Source: Notamacropus eugenii
Lineage: Eukaryota > Chordata > Mammalia > Diprotodontia > Macropodidae
Direction: 5' to 3'
Length of the DNA: 64,000 nt
Assembly: GCF_028372415.1 (NCBI RefSeq)
Contig: NC_092872.1
Span: 8,500,001-8,564,000, forward strand
Shown here: piece by piece, positions 1 to 12,370 of the stretch
How the letters are laid out: the number at the start of each line of letters is the position of its first letter
Numbering within the stretch: the first letter of the stretch is position 1
The notes under the pieces: model-generated
Told to the model about the DNA's origin: nothing
Seen by the model: only the letters and a program-made list of their open reading frames with translations
Database searches by the model: none
Position numbers and translations under genes: made by a program

Positions 1-129
1 CAATCTTTTTTTGGATCCCCGTCATGTTCACTCAAAACTGCTTGGAGTGGAGCTTGTAGAAGTGACAAATCCCGCACAAAGAGAACTTGGAGGCACAGAG
101 TGACTGCTAGGTCAATCCAACTTCTGATC

Positions 130-255
130 GTAGCAATGGTGGAAAGAGTCATAGAGAGCCTAGAATCAAAAGGCCTAAGTCTGAATCCAGGTTCTGCCCC
201 TCCCTTTTGTAAGTAACTTTCCCTCTCCTAGTGGTAGTTTCTTGTTCTGTTAAAA
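130..255 (+). mobile_element. Degenerate MIR-like SINE
   Basis: ggtggaaagagtcatagagagcc and ctgaatccaggttctgcccc resemble a MIR head and core. It runs into the (AC)n tract. Confidence 0.4.
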
Positions 256-292
256 CACACACACACGCACACACGCACACGCACACGCACAC
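253..292. repeat. (AC)n / (ACGC) microsatellite
   Basis: Alternating ac with periodic cg units. Confidence 0.85.
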
Positions 293-1469
293 CCCCCAAG
301 GGAGGAGGAAGAGATAATTTCTAAGATTCCTTCTAGTTTGAAATCTCATGATCATTCCTATTCTCATTTCAAATGATAAACTGTTTCCTGGGTCATGGAG
401 ACATGGTATCTCTTGAAGGCTGCAATCTGTTTAAATAGCTCCCTTCACCAAAAGCTGGCCTTTCAGGTCTTGGGACTTTTTCTGTCCTATTGACTTCAAC
501 CACTTTAGTAGCTTCATCTATGAGATTATTCATTCTCATGTAATTTACTTTGAAACATCTTAGGTCCTCCTCTGCAGTTTCCTGGGACTTATAAGGCACC
601 AAACAAAGATGGCAAATGGAGGAGACTTGGAGTGAATTGCCTGGAACTGTTCATGTAAACAAAGTTGTCTGAGGGTTGTCGTTTATTTGGTACACTTAGA
701 ACTAAGAGAGTAACCTGCTTTATGGAAATCACAGTACATATGCTAGAAAGGGAGAGAGAGAGAATAAGGATACTGAGTCTGCCTTCAGAAGCTGGAGGGC
801 TTGAAGGTATCATTCTGCTTGTAAAATAGGATTTGAGACTTGGGAACCTCCATTATCTCTTGGGTATTGATGGAGTGGGGCTGAACAGCCAGAGAGGTCA
901 AGAGTGAAGCCACCTGGATGCCAGAGATAGCAGAAGGAATTGTTGGCATCCAGCCAGAGACTTCTGGTCTTGGATCCTCTGACAACTTGCTTACCAAGAC
1001 AGTAAGAGCTTGTGATTGGTGAGACAACTTCCTCCTTTTCTCCCCAACCTCCTCCCCCCAACTTTGAAAGTCAGCCAAAGCCCGGAAAGGGGAAGGGAAG
1101 ACCTTCAGAGTTTCATTGGCGTTATGAAGCAACCAGGAATTTTAAGATTATGTCTTAAATTCTGACTCCAGTTAGGGAAACTGACAATTTTAATAAATTT
1201 ATGAATGGTCATTTTCTTCATATTTTTAACCTAAGTCTATTCTGAGAAGAAATCAGGCAGGCACTGGGAGTTGGGAATGCTTTCTGAAATATGCCCAAAG
1301 ATCTAGGCAGGTACCTTTCACACCCCCTTTCATGCACATCTGTGCCTACTCCGATATCTTGAGCTCAGACAACTACCTGGGAGTTTAAGTGGAGATTGGA
1401 TGCTAGGTAGCAATTGAAAACTACACCCCACTAAAAGCAGGAGTATGCTGGAACCAGCTCAAACCAGCT
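293..1469. other. Intergenic, nothing assigned
   Basis: No repeat, gene or conserved signal that I can name; ends at a hAT fragment. Confidence 0.5.
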
Positions 1470-1570
1470 GGACCAATTTGCCCTGTAAAATTTGCATTCA
1501 GTTAAAAGGCCAATTTAAGGATTTAGAAGGCCACATATGGTCATATATGAGTGCAGGTTCCCCACCCCTG
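1470..1570 (-). mobile_element. Fragment of the same hAT-type MITE family
   Basis: The right end reads aggttccccacccctg and the interior has ggccacatatggtc, the same terminal design as the element at 17151, in the same or inverse orientation. The left end is eroded. Confidence 0.5.
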
Positions 1571-1591
1571 AGTTGGGAGGAAAACAACTTC

Positions 1592-1795
1592 AAAGTGCTA
1601 TTCAAATCTGACCTTAACTAGCTGTGTGACCTTGGGCAAGTCACTTAACCTTATTTGCCTCAGGTTCCTCATTAGGAAAATGAGCTGAAGAAGGAAATGG
1701 CAAAACATTCTAGTATCTCTGCCAAGAATACCCCAAGTGGGGTCATGAAGAATCTGACACAACTGAAAGGACTTGATAACAATGCAAAAATAAGA
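1592..1795 (+). mobile_element. tRNA-derived SINE, 3' part
   Basis: Core gtgaccttgggcaagtcactt, then ggaaatggcaaaacattcta and the gtatctctgccaagaatacc tail with atgaagaatctgacacaac. Confidence 0.75.
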
Positions 1796-1943
1796 ATTCT
1801 TTTCATTACCATTACTAACAATGATTGTAATTTAGATGCAATCTTTTAGAAACAATACCTCATATAAAATAAGGTACAGCTGAAGTCAATCTAACACAGA
1901 CTAGCCAGAGTAAGGTATCAGGTATACATACAGCATTATTCAT

Positions 1944-2062
1944 GGCAGTTAGGTGGAACAGTGGAGAGGGTCTTGGACTGAGAGGCCCAGAGCTGTGTTT
2001 GAATCCTGCCTCACCAGTTCTTAGCTGTGTAACCCACGACCTCTTCTAGTCTCATTTTCCTC
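1944..2062 (+). mobile_element. tRNA-derived SINE
   Basis: Head ggcagttaggtggaacagtg and core ttagctgtgtaaccca, cctcatctgtct. Confidence 0.65.
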
Positions 2063-3718
2063 ATCTGTCTGTCAGCTCCTTCCCTGCTACCTCCAAACAA
2101 GGCCTCACTCGATCCATCCCCCCACTAGCTGTCATTCTCTCCCTCTTCTCCTTTTAGTAGCTAAACTCTTTGAGTAGGATGGCTACGAGGTAGGTCTCTA
2201 CTTCCTTTCCTCTCATTCTCTTCTCCACCCTGCAGTCTGGCTTCCAACCTCATTATTCAACTACAGCTGTCCTTTCCAAAGTTACCAATGATCTCTTAAT
2301 AGCCAAATCCAATGGCCTTTTTCTCATTCTGCACCTTCTTGAACTTTGACACCGTTGACCACCCTCTTGTCCTTGATACACTCTTCTGTCTAGGTTTTTG
2401 GAACCATTCTCTCCTGGTTTTTCTCCTCCCCATCTGATGGCTCCTTCTCAGTCTTCTCTGGAGTCACATCTGGTTCTGTCCTGGTACTTCCTTCTCCTTC
2501 TGTATTATTTCACTTGATGATCTCAGCTCCCATGGATTCAATTATCTCTATGCTGCAATTCTCAGATCGACTTATCCAGCTCTAATCTCTTCACTGACCT
2601 CCAATCTTACATCTCCAACGTGAACTAGATGTCCTATAGACATCTTAAGCTCAACATGTCCAAATCTGAACTCAGCTCTCCCCTCTTCCTAACTTCCCAA
2701 ACACTGTGGCCAGTCACCCCTGCTCACCACCTAGGTATCAGCCTTTGACTCCTCACTCTCTCTAATCCTCCCATATTCAATCAATTGCCAAGTCCTGTTT
2801 CTGCCTCCTCAATATATCTCATCTATGTCCCCTTCTCTCCTTCTACCTTGCTGTTGTTTTGTGTTTATCCTTCGTTGCCATCAGAGAAATGATGACATGA
2901 CTTGCACTTGACTTTGTTTTGAGTGAGGGAGGGCTGTGCAGGTCACCAGCCTCACTTCTCCTCCAGAGCCATCTGAATCCAGTGACCAGATATTCATCAG
3001 GATGACTGCAGATGACCCAGGATGCACTTACTGGGAGACACTGGGCCCTTTAGGCCAAGGTCTTTGCAGGCTCTCACTTAGGGTGAGGTAACGGCCATTC
3101 ATTGAATAGGCCTGTTTAAGAAGTAGCCAGGCCATGGCCCCTTTAATGAGGTCAGGAGAAAGAAAGACTTCAGGCTGGGGAAACAGCAACAGTTACTATT
3201 GATAATCACTCTAAAGCCTCATGAAGGCCCTTATCATCTCAGGCCTGGACTGTTATAATAACCTGCTGGTCTGCCTCCCTTCTCCAGTCTTCTCCCCACT
3301 ATAGCCCATCCTCCACTCAGCTGTCAAAGTGATCTTCCTAGAGTCTAGATCTGACCATGCCCTCTATCTATTCAATCAATCTCATTTGCTTTTGTTTCCA
3401 GGAAATTCTCTGTTTGGCTTATAAAGCCCTCCATAATCTGGCCCCTTCCCAATGTTCCAATCTGATTAAACCTTACACCTTGCCTCCTTCCTTCTGCCCC
3501 CGTACTCGGTGATCTAGTCTGGCTTCCTCGTTGTTCCTTGGATAAAATGTTCCATCTCCCAACTTTTTCCATTATGTTTTTCCACACACTTTCCCCCATG
3601 CCTGCAACTCCCACCTGCCTCCTCTCCACTTCCTTCCCTAGCTTCTCTGGCTTCCTTCAAGCCTCAACTAAAGTTCCACCTTCTACAAGAAGCCTTCCCC
3701 CATGCCTCTCTATATGAC
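2063..3718 (+). mobile_element. CR1/L2-clade LINE remnant, interrupted by a SINE
   Basis: Pyrimidine-rich text such as ctccaccctgcagtctggct, tctgaccatgccc and cataatctggccccttccc matches an ancient mammalian LINE of the CR1/L2 type. Pieces 2063-2865 and 3185-3718 flank a younger insert. Small frames within it are meaningless. Confidence 0.55.
2866..3184 (+). mobile_element. Marsupial-specific SINE (WSINE-like)
   Basis: Contains cctccagagccatctgaatc, cagtgaccagatattcatca and acggccattcattgaata, a sequence widespread in marsupial genomes. It splits the LINE remnant around it. The exact family name is from memory. Confidence 0.55.
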
Positions 3719-4204
3719 AGTGCCTTCCCTCTGAAGATCATCTCCAACTTATCCAAACCCTCACAAGAAAACAAATCCTTATAATGACAGATCTCATGGG
3801 ACAAAGAAATGACTGTTTTGTTCTCCCTGGGCTGCCCTGTTGGCAGATTCTCTGGCTGCTGTCCAAGGAAAATGTGCATTTTTGAAGCTCCAGTGATTCC
3901 ACTGTGGAACCCTCCTTTGACGTGGCACTTGGGTAACCCATATGCAGCTCAGGGAACATCTCCAAGGAACTTCTCAATCACATGGATTTTTTAAAAAAAT
4001 TGCTCATTTCCATTTGTGGAAACCTGCGGTTTATGACTCTTTAGTGGCCTTGCTTGCTTATTGGTATAGTCATAAGCTGTAGGTTCAGACCTGTGCTGTT
4101 GGCATTATTAGCTACAGAAGTTGTCCAGGAAGCTGGGACCTATTTCAAGATGGAATTCAAGAAGACCCTGGAGCTAGAATTAACAGACTAAGGCAGAGAT
4201 CATT
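3719..4204. other. Intergenic, nothing assigned
   Basis: Small frames on both strands here have no recognisable product. Confidence 0.5.
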
Positions 4205-4345
4205 TTTTTCTCTGGAGGCAGTGGGGGTTAAGTGACTTGCCTAGGGTCATACAGCTAGTAAGTGTCTGAGGCCATATTTGAACTCAGGTTCTCCTGACTT
4301 CAGTGCCAGTGTTCTATCTACTGTACCACTTAGCGGTCCCAAGTC
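4205..4345 (-). mobile_element. tRNA-derived SINE, antisense
   Basis: gttaagtgacttgcctaggg, cagctagtaagtgtctgagg and ctatctactgtaccacttag are the inverse core and head. Confidence 0.75.
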
Positions 4346-4424
4346 CATGTACTGATATACAAGAAAACTCAAAAGGTCCATGGCACATAGGAACATAGGC
4401 TTTAGAATTAGAAGGACCATTGGA

Positions 4425-4650
4425 CCATAGAGCACAGAATCTCAGAACTGAAAGGGATCTTGAAATATAGAATGTCAGAGCAAAAAGGATCCTTAGAGAC
4501 TGTTTAGTCCCACTCATCTTGTTTTAAAGATGGGGAAATGAGTTCAGAGAGGTGATGGGGTTCTAAGTGGTTAACTGAATTGTATTACGTATCTAATTAG
4601 TGATTGAGCCAGGATAAGTGCCTTGGTCTCCTGCCTACCATCTCAGTCTG
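4425..4650 (+). mobile_element. MIR element
   Basis: cacagaatctcagaactgaa, ttagagactgtttagtccca and gatggggaaatgagttcaga are MIR-type. Confidence 0.6.
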
Positions 4651-4689
4651 AATCTGGACTCAGCACTAAATTGTCATATTTTCCCTCAA

Positions 4690-5245
4690 TTTTTTAACAT
4701 TTTTATTTAAAATTTTGAGTTCCAAATTCTATCCCTCCTTCCTCTCCTCTCCTCCCCTCCCCACTTCCCAAGACAGCAAACATTCAGATACAGGTTATTT
4801 ATACATGTGCAATTATGTAAAACATTTCTATATTAGTCAATTTGTTCAAGAAGACTTAAATAAAAGAAAGAAATGAAAGAAAGTGAAAAATAGCATGCTT
4901 CAGTCTGTAGTCAATAATATCAGTTCTTTCCTTGAAGGCACACAGTATGCTTCATCATGAGTCCTTCGGGATAGTCTGGAATTATCGTATTCCTGAGAAT
5001 GGCTAAGTCACTCAGTTCTTCATCGAACAATATTAATGGTACCATGTAGGACGTTCTCCTGGTTCTGCTTACTTCACAATGCATCATTTCATGCAAGTCT
5101 TTCTAGGCTTTTTTGAAATGGCCATTTCTTACAGCATAACAATATTCCATGGCAATCATATGCCACAGCATGTTTAGAAGTTCCCCAATTGATGGGCATC
5201 CCTTTGATTTCCATAAATTGTCATGCTGATCATCTTTATATAACA
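4690..5245 (-). mobile_element. Marsupial L1 3' fragment, antisense
   Basis: ttcatcatgagtccttcggg, tcatgcaagtctttctaggc, cccaattgatgggcatcc are the inverse 3' region of marsupial L1 copies. Confidence 0.55.
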
Positions 5246-5437
5246 AGGAAAATGTATAGGTATAACTGCAGCAATGGGGGCAAAGGTCTCCCTTTCCAAA
5301 CTGCTAAATTAAGTTCCATGATGTTCTGCTGGCTCTGGCACTAATTTCAAGAAGTATAATGAAACTGGGGCTGGGGAAATTATTACTGGGGGAGGGGGGT
5401 AGGAAAAGATGCTTAGTGAGGTTGTGAAAAAGAAAGA

Positions 5438-5596
5438 TTTAGGGGTAGCTAGGCGGTACCATGATAGAGCACTGGTCCTAGAATCAGGAGGGCCCAAATT
5501 CAAATCTGACCCCAGAAACTTACTAGCTGTGTGACCCTGGGCAGATCACTTAACCAAGGGCTGCTTCTACAAAAAAAAAAAAAAACCCCAAAAAAC
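5438..5596 (+). mobile_element. tRNA-derived SINE with A tail
   Basis: Head aggggtagctaggcggtacc through gtgtgaccctgggcagatca to an A-rich tail; short aaagat-like flanks may be the target duplication. Confidence 0.8.
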
Positions 5597-5599
5597 AAA

Positions 5600-6540
5600 G
5601 ATGTGGACCTGAAGGACCTTTTGCTATGCTATATGGAAATGGACCTTACTCATAAAAAAGCTGATGATAAATAGACCAGTTCAAGACTTTGTTTGGATAA
5701 GGGCAGTTCAACCAAAAAAACTCGATTCTAATCCTAACAAAAGAGGAAGAAGAAGCCCCAGAAATTAAAGAAAGTTCTAGTAAATAGCAAGCAGTAGCTC
5801 AATGGAGAAGCCTGGCAGCAAAGAGGCACTCTTTCTGTAAATACTTAGACTGCTCCTCCCCACGCCTCCCTCTCCCCCCATTCATCTATGACAGCACTAA
5901 TCAGTAATCTGTACCCCTACTATCTAGAGTTGGAATTTAGCTAGGGGAGGACATGGGGTGTTGCTCAAACAGATACAGATGAGGAGACCGATGATTTCTA
6001 AAGCTCCCAACCCATTTTCTTCTTGGAGCCCTGCTGGGTTGGCTAAAATGGATCTTTACAACGGTACAGAGCTTTATAGCTGGGACACATCCTTAGGAGA
6101 GTAAACTGTTCAGCAAGGCTCCCCTTCCTCACTAGCTCCATGGTGATGTGGGGGACAATGTACCTCCTCCTCTCTATCTGTGGGGGTATGATTTCTTGCC
6201 ATCTACCTTAACCTCCTTTAATTAAATATTTTCTACTCTCATTTCATGCTCTTCTGGCTCAGTCTGGCAAAAGTCATTGGATGGAGACTCAGACCTTCTA
6301 TCCAAATACATAGATGCTCACCCAGAATAAGCACGTCCAACATGGGAATGGGGAGGGATGCCAGAGAAGCTTGGGGGGCCCAAAGCTACACTTAAATCTG
6401 TTTCATAGGATCTTATCCTTTTAAGGATTGTTTGTTTGTTTGCTGGCTTTCTCAAATGTTTATTTTTTCAGGGGTGAAAGGAAGTGGTTCGGTCTATTTA
6501 AAGGCAAAAATCACAAAGGTGAAAGATGGCAAGTATTATC
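5600..6540. other. Intergenic, nothing assigned
   Basis: No clear repeat family or coding potential. Confidence 0.5.
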
Positions 6541-6544
6541 TCAC

Positions 6545-6795
6545 AACAGCTAGGTGGTACTTTGGTTAGATTGTTGGGCCTGCAGTCAGGAAGACCTCAG
6601 TTCAAATCCGGCCTCAGACACTATCTGTGAGTCCCTCGGCAAAGCCTGCCTCAGTTTCTTCAACTGTAAAATGGGGATAATAGCAGTACCTACCTCCCAG
6701 GGTTGTTGTGATGATCAAATGAGGTATTTGTGAAGGGTTTAGCATGGTGCCTGACACACAGTAAGCTCTTAATAAATACCTATTCCTCATTCCCC
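6545..6795 (+). mobile_element. SINE with MIR-like 3' part
   Basis: cagctaggtggtactttggt head, ctgtaaaatggggataatag and ctcccagggttgttgtgatg core, cagtaagctcttaataaata end. Confidence 0.75.
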
Positions 6796-6944
6796 TCCTT
6801 ACTTAGAAGCGCTCATGGAATTTGCCCAACATATAAATCCCCATCAAGGTTTCTAGCAAGACAGTCAATTTGGAAGTTGGGTTTCTGAGAAATTTCAGGA
6901 TGAGGATCTGCTGTTTTCTCCTAAACTTGTACTTTTCAAAGCAA

Positions 6945-7045
6945 TTTTATACATCATTTTATTTCATCCTCACCACCCTGTGAGACAGTTAAGAGAGTTA
7001 TTATTATCCCTTCTTTATAGGAAAGGAAACCAAGATTCAAGAGAT
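6945..7045 (-). mobile_element. MIR fragment
   Basis: ttattattatcccttcttta and gaaaggaaaccaagattcaa. Confidence 0.5.
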
Positions 7046-8640
7046 TCCAGAACGTGGAGCCTCTAAGGTCTTGCTGATGCTAAGGTACCTTAGTGTAGTG
7101 GAAGGAATGGAGGAGATAGTAAGGTGAACGTTTAGCTTTGTACACACTGCAAAGAATGGCCTTCGCATGATGAAGACAGTACAGGAATCTTTAACTGGGG
7201 ACTGTGGGAAAAGCGCTTACTAAAAACCAATGATTTGGGGAGATCCAGATGTCTGCCTTTTTCTTTTATCCTCATTTCAAGAGCTCAGTCTCTGAAGATT
7301 GAGTTAACCTTCTCTTCTATTGGGACTTCACTCACATGGCAAAACTACAGTGCCCTACTCAGATTTGGGTGGGGATAGAGTCCCAAGGCTGGCAGTAACT
7401 TAGAAGTAAAGGACATACTCAGAAGTTCAGGTCTAGCTCCTCATTGTAATATTCATTTTCTCATTAATTGTTAACCAATCAGAGTTGATTGCCACCTTTG
7501 AGAACACCCCTCTTCTCAACACAAGCCTTGAGCCCACTGTCTTTGGTCTAAGAGAGAGATGGCCAAATGACCATCCTTTTATTAAAATATATTAGTATAT
7601 ATTTATGCATATTATATAAATATATAATATAATTAATATGTCATATAAAACATTATTAATAAAATGATTAAATTACCCAGAAATTATATCTCTCAAACCT
7701 TTTTAATCACCACAACTGGCCAATGAGAGCCCAGATCCACAGTCATTGTGCAGGGGATCCATGTGAATATTTGGGGACATACTTAGAAGCAAGTATAGGC
7801 TCTTTATGTAACTATATCCTGTCCACTAACTACGTGGGGAAGAAAAGCACATTGATCAATTGCTGAACTGGGCACCATTCATATAAGAGACACCAAATGG
7901 CCAAATGAGTCTGTCTCTCTTTCTGGTTGCATTCCAATGAGGAGGATAAAATGCTATAAGCCTCCAGGTGGAGAGAGACACCTCAGACCTTTATCTCCCA
8001 TCCTAAGCCATGGCCTGTGATCAGAGGGCCTTGCTAGTGCTTCCATCTATGCAGAGTCTATTCCTTCTGTTATTAGATGGTGTACTGGTGACCTTGCAAG
8101 CTTTGAAAGGTTGCAAGAATGAGCTTCCAGAGGTCCATACCAGTAGTTGAGCCCAGTAAGGTGCCAGTGCCAAGGAAAGACCTTGACTCAGCATACCAGC
8201 AAATCAACCCAGTAGCAGAGATGCCTTTTCTTGTAGCAAGGAAACAACTTGTGTAGCAGGTATGCCACATTCATAAGTGAACTTGGCTGGGTGAATGCTT
8301 TGTAGCCACCACTTTAGATGTCAGCCTGTTGTCTCCAGGGATCTAGGTAGTTCAGTGGAGAGTATGCCCAGGTGATAGGGGAGATGATTTTGTACATATG
8401 TACTTTCTACTTCTTTTCAGTAACTATCCCTTGGTAAAAAGCCACTTGATGTTAACTTGTTAAAGTAATAATGAGGTACTTATTGCTGAGTCAATCAAGG
8501 ACATAAGTGAGATACTAATGTTAAGTGGTTATTGGTATGGAGGAGAATACACCAGAAAGGGGGGCTTATACTGATAGAATACACTACAATTCCTCAAAAC
8601 CCCTAGAACTCTGAGGAGCCAACTGGCAAGTACTAGTAGG
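7046..8640. other. Intergenic; AT-rich palindromic stretch at 7575-7675
   Basis: Within it 7575-7675 is almost pure AT with many tata/atat palindromes. The rest has no assigned repeat or gene. Confidence 0.5.
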
Positions 8641-8649
8641 AATTGGGAT

Positions 8650-9040
8650 AAGGTAGCTAAGTATCTCAGAGCACAGCACCTGAAATCAGAAAGAGCTGAG
8701 TTTAAAATTTAGCTTCAGACACATTCTAGGCATGTGATCCCTGGGCAAGCCATTCATCTGTTTACCTCATTTTCCTCAACTGTAAAATGGGGCTAATAAT
8801 AGCACCTAGCTCTGTGAGAAAGAATTCATTTGGATCCCTACTCTATTCCAATCAGTATTGATCAGTTTGGTATTCTACATAAATCATACGGCCATGGACC
8901 CTTTAATAGAGTGCCATTGATTCAGAGCTCTGCCCCAATCTCTTTTATTGTAGGTTGGTCAATTTTAATTCTCACAGTTCCCAGGGTTGCTGTGTTTTGC
9001 AAATCTTAAAGTGTAATATAAATGTTCACTATTTATCATT
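8650..9040 (+). mobile_element. SINE/MIR split by the element at 8813-8976
   Basis: Left part ctgtaaaatggggctaataa, right part cccagggttgctgtgttttg and aatcttaaagtgtaatataa. The two parts are contiguous in other copies in this window. Confidence 0.7.
8813..8976. mobile_element. Short TG...CA bounded element nested in a SINE
   Basis: 164 bp starting tgtgagaa and ending ttctcaca, interrupting a MIR-like SINE exactly inside its 'cacctacctcccagggttg' segment. The four flanking bases (gctc and gttc) differ by one, consistent with a small target duplication. It may be a short solo LTR or a MITE; the family is not recognised. Confidence 0.45.
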
Positions 9041-9065
9041 TGTTATAAGGACCCTTGGAGTTTAG

Positions 9066-9312
9066 GGCAGCCAGGTGGTACGGTGGTTAGAGTTCCAGGC
9101 CTGGAGTCAGGAAGTCTCATCTTCCTGAATTCAACTCTGTCCTCAGACACTTACTAGCTGTGTGACCCTGGGCAAGTCACTTAAACCCTGTTTACCTCAG
9201 TTTCCTCATCTGTAAAATGAGCTGAAGAAGGAAATGGCAAACCACTCCAGTATCTTTCCCAAGAAAACCCCATATGGGATCATGAAGTGTCAGACACAAC
9301 TGAACAGATAGG
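9066..9312 (+). mobile_element. Full-length tRNA-derived SINE with RTE-type tail
   Basis: ggcagccaggtggtacggtg head, gtgaccctgggcaagtcact core, ccactccagtatctttccca and tgtcagacacaactgaacag tail. Confidence 0.85.
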
Positions 9313-9554
9313 AAATTTGCAATCTTTGATCAATGTGGCTAAAAGATGCTCCTTTTCTATCACTGTAACACTTCTGTTCCTTGTAGTTGTTTGCAAACCA
9401 CAAAAAGCTGACATAACTTTGCCTTCTTTTATTTTACTTTCATGTTTTATAATATTCTATACCATAGATTCAAGCATTCCTACATCTTATCCCTTTTTAG
9501 AGTCACTATGACTATATTTGTATCATTCAACTACATCAGATTTTTGTTCCAATG

Positions 9555-9843
9555 TAACCACAAGCTTCTTTTTCTTCTTCTCCCCATCCCCCCTTCCCCC
9601 TCCCCCTTGTCTCTCCCTCTCTCCTCCACCTCTCTACCTTTCCTCCTCCCTCTCCCCTTCCCTCTCTCCCTCTCTTTTCTCTCTCTTCTCTCCCCTCTCT
9701 CCTCTCTCTCCCTCTCTCTCTCCTCTCTCTCTCTCTCCCTCCCTTTCTCCTCTCTCTCTCTCCTCTTTCTCCCTCTCTCTCTCCCTCCCCCTCTCTCCTC
9801 TCTCTCTCTTTCTCCCCCTCCCTTCCTCCCTCTCCTTCTCCTC
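9555..9843. repeat. (CT)n/(CCT)n pyrimidine tract
   Basis: About 290 bp of nearly pure pyrimidine on the + strand; this makes the long Ser/Leu and Arg/Glu frames here, which are artefacts. Confidence 0.95.
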
Positions 9844-9928
9844 CAGTATCTTTGTCCAGAAAACCTCAGATGGGGTCACAACCAGTCAGACAGGATTGAC
9901 ACCAATGAAACAACAATAACAAATGGTA
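9838..9928 (+). mobile_element. SINE tail fused to the CT tract
   Basis: ctccagtatctttgtccaga and ctcagatggggtcaca; the SINE head is missing. Confidence 0.6.
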
Positions 9929-11640
9929 GGCAGGTGAGGACTGATGAGATAGTGGTGTGTTAAAACCCTTGTCAAGAGACCAAAAGGAAGGCCCTCAAAA
10001 TATTGGACGAATTTCTCTAGTGAAGACACAGGTAAGGACAGGAACAAGAGTCACTGATGAGGTGAAGAAGTCACTGGATTGTGATCCTGGAGGGAGTACC
10101 CACTGACTTAGGTCTTCATGGAGCAGTTGAAGTACTTAAGCATCCTTTTGGAGCTTCTAAAAGGACCAGGACTTGGTGGCTTTAGGGAAAAGGACTGTGC
10201 ATCTATACGTTACATCATAGCACATGTGTAGCTTCACAAGGCATCATGGATGTTAGTGAAGAGGTGGATATAGTGGCCCTGCTTTGTTCAGACCCAAACA
10301 ATATTTCTGAAATATCTTCTTTCTTTAGGGAAAACCGCAGATACTTCAGAATGTTTACTGAGTATTGGAGGTAGCAAACAAGGCTAAAAGATGCTTCATT
10401 GTTTGCGACTCACTACTTTGAAGGCTGCTTTTGAGCCTTCACATGTTTAACATGGAGAAGAGGAGACTTATGGGGGGAAGCATTGATGGTTAGCTTCAAG
10501 TATTTGAACGGATGAAAGGAAGAATACTTCAGATGGAAGTGAAGAAGGGGTTGGAAGGGAGGGGTGGTAGTGAGACTCTCACAAAGACCAAGGTACCAGG
10601 GGCAGGCTGCCTGGAAGGAATTTGCAGACTCAAGCATGGTTGAGGTCATGGTAAAGATTGATTACACTTTTCAGAGGACAAGAGTTCTTAGGGAACATGC
10701 AACCTTAGAGGGGTACAGGTCAAGTTTATATAGGATATTCTATAGGAAATATGTGCCAAATATGCTAACTAGGTGTTTTGGGGTGAGATTAGGGAGTGGT
10801 TAAGGAATGGTCATCAAGTTCTTAAAGGAACATGCACTTTTAGTATCTACTGTGCAGGTGTTTTACCCAGAGTTCATCAGGAATTAGCCCAAGGGGGAGG
10901 CTACCTGGAGGTGTGGTTTTAGGCCTGAAATGTCACTCAGTCAACCAATGGTCAGGACTGACAAAGGAATACTAGGCTGTTCTCATCAATGTCTTGTTAG
11001 ACAAGATAAATGTAGGGGAGTAGAGGTATGTCTAAGTCTGGGATACATATGATGGGTTAGTGAGTAGTAAACATTGTTATGACCCAGTGCACAGCTTATT
11101 CAGTCAGTACACAGCTGGTTCAGACTAATAAGTTCTATAGGTACAGCTGGCTGCTGTATCAGGAAAGGAGATAACAGTTGTTACTAGGGCAGACTGTGTC
11201 CTTGGGCTGGGGAGAAACTGCCGGGGATAGTGTTTTGAGGCTAGGGAGAAATGTGACTTTTAAAGAGAAATGTGGTTTTAGAATTGGGGTCCAAGCACAT
11301 GTACCCAAGCAGCCCATCAGAAACACTACCAGCAAAAAGAAGACTGAACTTCTACATGGCCACATTTTCCTTTTCCTCTGAATTTTCTTGCTCATCTCTA
11401 CAAGTTAGAGAAAGTCAGGAAAGTGAAGTTTACTATAAAGACACTTGCTCAAGGTCTTTCCAGCGGGGTGCACTGAGGGGAACATTTGAAAGACTCTGAA
11501 TGCTGAAAGATGCTGAGGAAGGACACTAGAGAAACTCGAGGGAGAGGGTGCAAGCTCTAGGTAACATATGTTTGCAGAAAGAGCCCCAAGGGTGCTCAAT
11601 TATTTCAGCTTCACTGGATCCCACCTCCTAGCCCCAGTTT
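9929..11640. other. Intergenic; one L3-like LINE piece at about 10425-10545
   Basis: At 10445 'ggagaagaggagacttatgg' and 'cttcaagtatttgaacggat' resemble the CR1/L3 3' end seen again at 29395, 40760 and 55690. The rest is unassigned. Confidence 0.45.
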
Positions 11641-11644
11641 GGAT

Positions 11645-11880
11645 TCTTAGACTATGCCAGAGGCAGCACCTGAATTTGGAACCTAGCTACGTGACCCTGG
11701 GCAAGTCATTTAACCATTATTGGCCTCATGTTCTTCATCTGTAAACTGGAGATAATAATATCTACCTCCCAGGGTTCTTGAGACAATCAAATGAATTAAC
11801 AAATGAAAAGTGCTTTGCAAATCTCAAAGCTACATTTTCTACCATTATTAGTATCATCTGTTATTGGAACCTCCAGCGAT
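11645..11880 (+). mobile_element. SINE/MIR
   Basis: gtgaccctgggcaagtcatt, ctacctcccagggttcttga, aagtgctttgcaaatctcaa. Confidence 0.75.
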
Positions 11881-12370
11881 CAGCCTGCTGAAGCATTTGA
11901 CTGAGGAACTTCCTTCTGTTTTGCTAGTTAGGTGCAGGACAGTAGTGAAATAATTTCCCCTTTCCCCATGAGACTTTGAGAATAGGGCAGTGTAAAATAG
12001 TTCTGCCCCTCCTCCCCCACAAAAAGTATTCAGGTGTGCTTGTGAGATACCTGATTAGAAGATTAGGTAGAGGAGAGTTTAAATTTCAGAATTTCAGGAG
12101 CAATGGAATGGGACTTCATTAAGGAAGTTTAAAGTAACCATTGTTAATTTAATTTTCAATGTATTAAAAGGTTGTAGGGGATTTGAGATTTCTGACCCTG
12201 CCCAGGCTTGATGCTCCAGACTTCTAATTCTATATTTTGTCAATTTTAATTTTGCTTTAGTTAAATATACTCAATTCTGTTTATGGGGAGGCAACCTACA
12301 GATTATGTGCGACACTTTGCATACCATGTGATACATGATTATTTTTTAAAATTTCTATTTATTTACTTTT
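11881..12370. other. Intergenic, nothing assigned
   Basis: AT-rich, with no recognisable repeat or gene. Confidence 0.5.

Noticed and set aside
9442..9963. A 173-residue frame rich in Ser/Leu/Pro, and an overlapping Arg/Glu frame on the other strand
   Set aside because: It is translated simple CT/GA repeat without any domain, start context or splice evidence.
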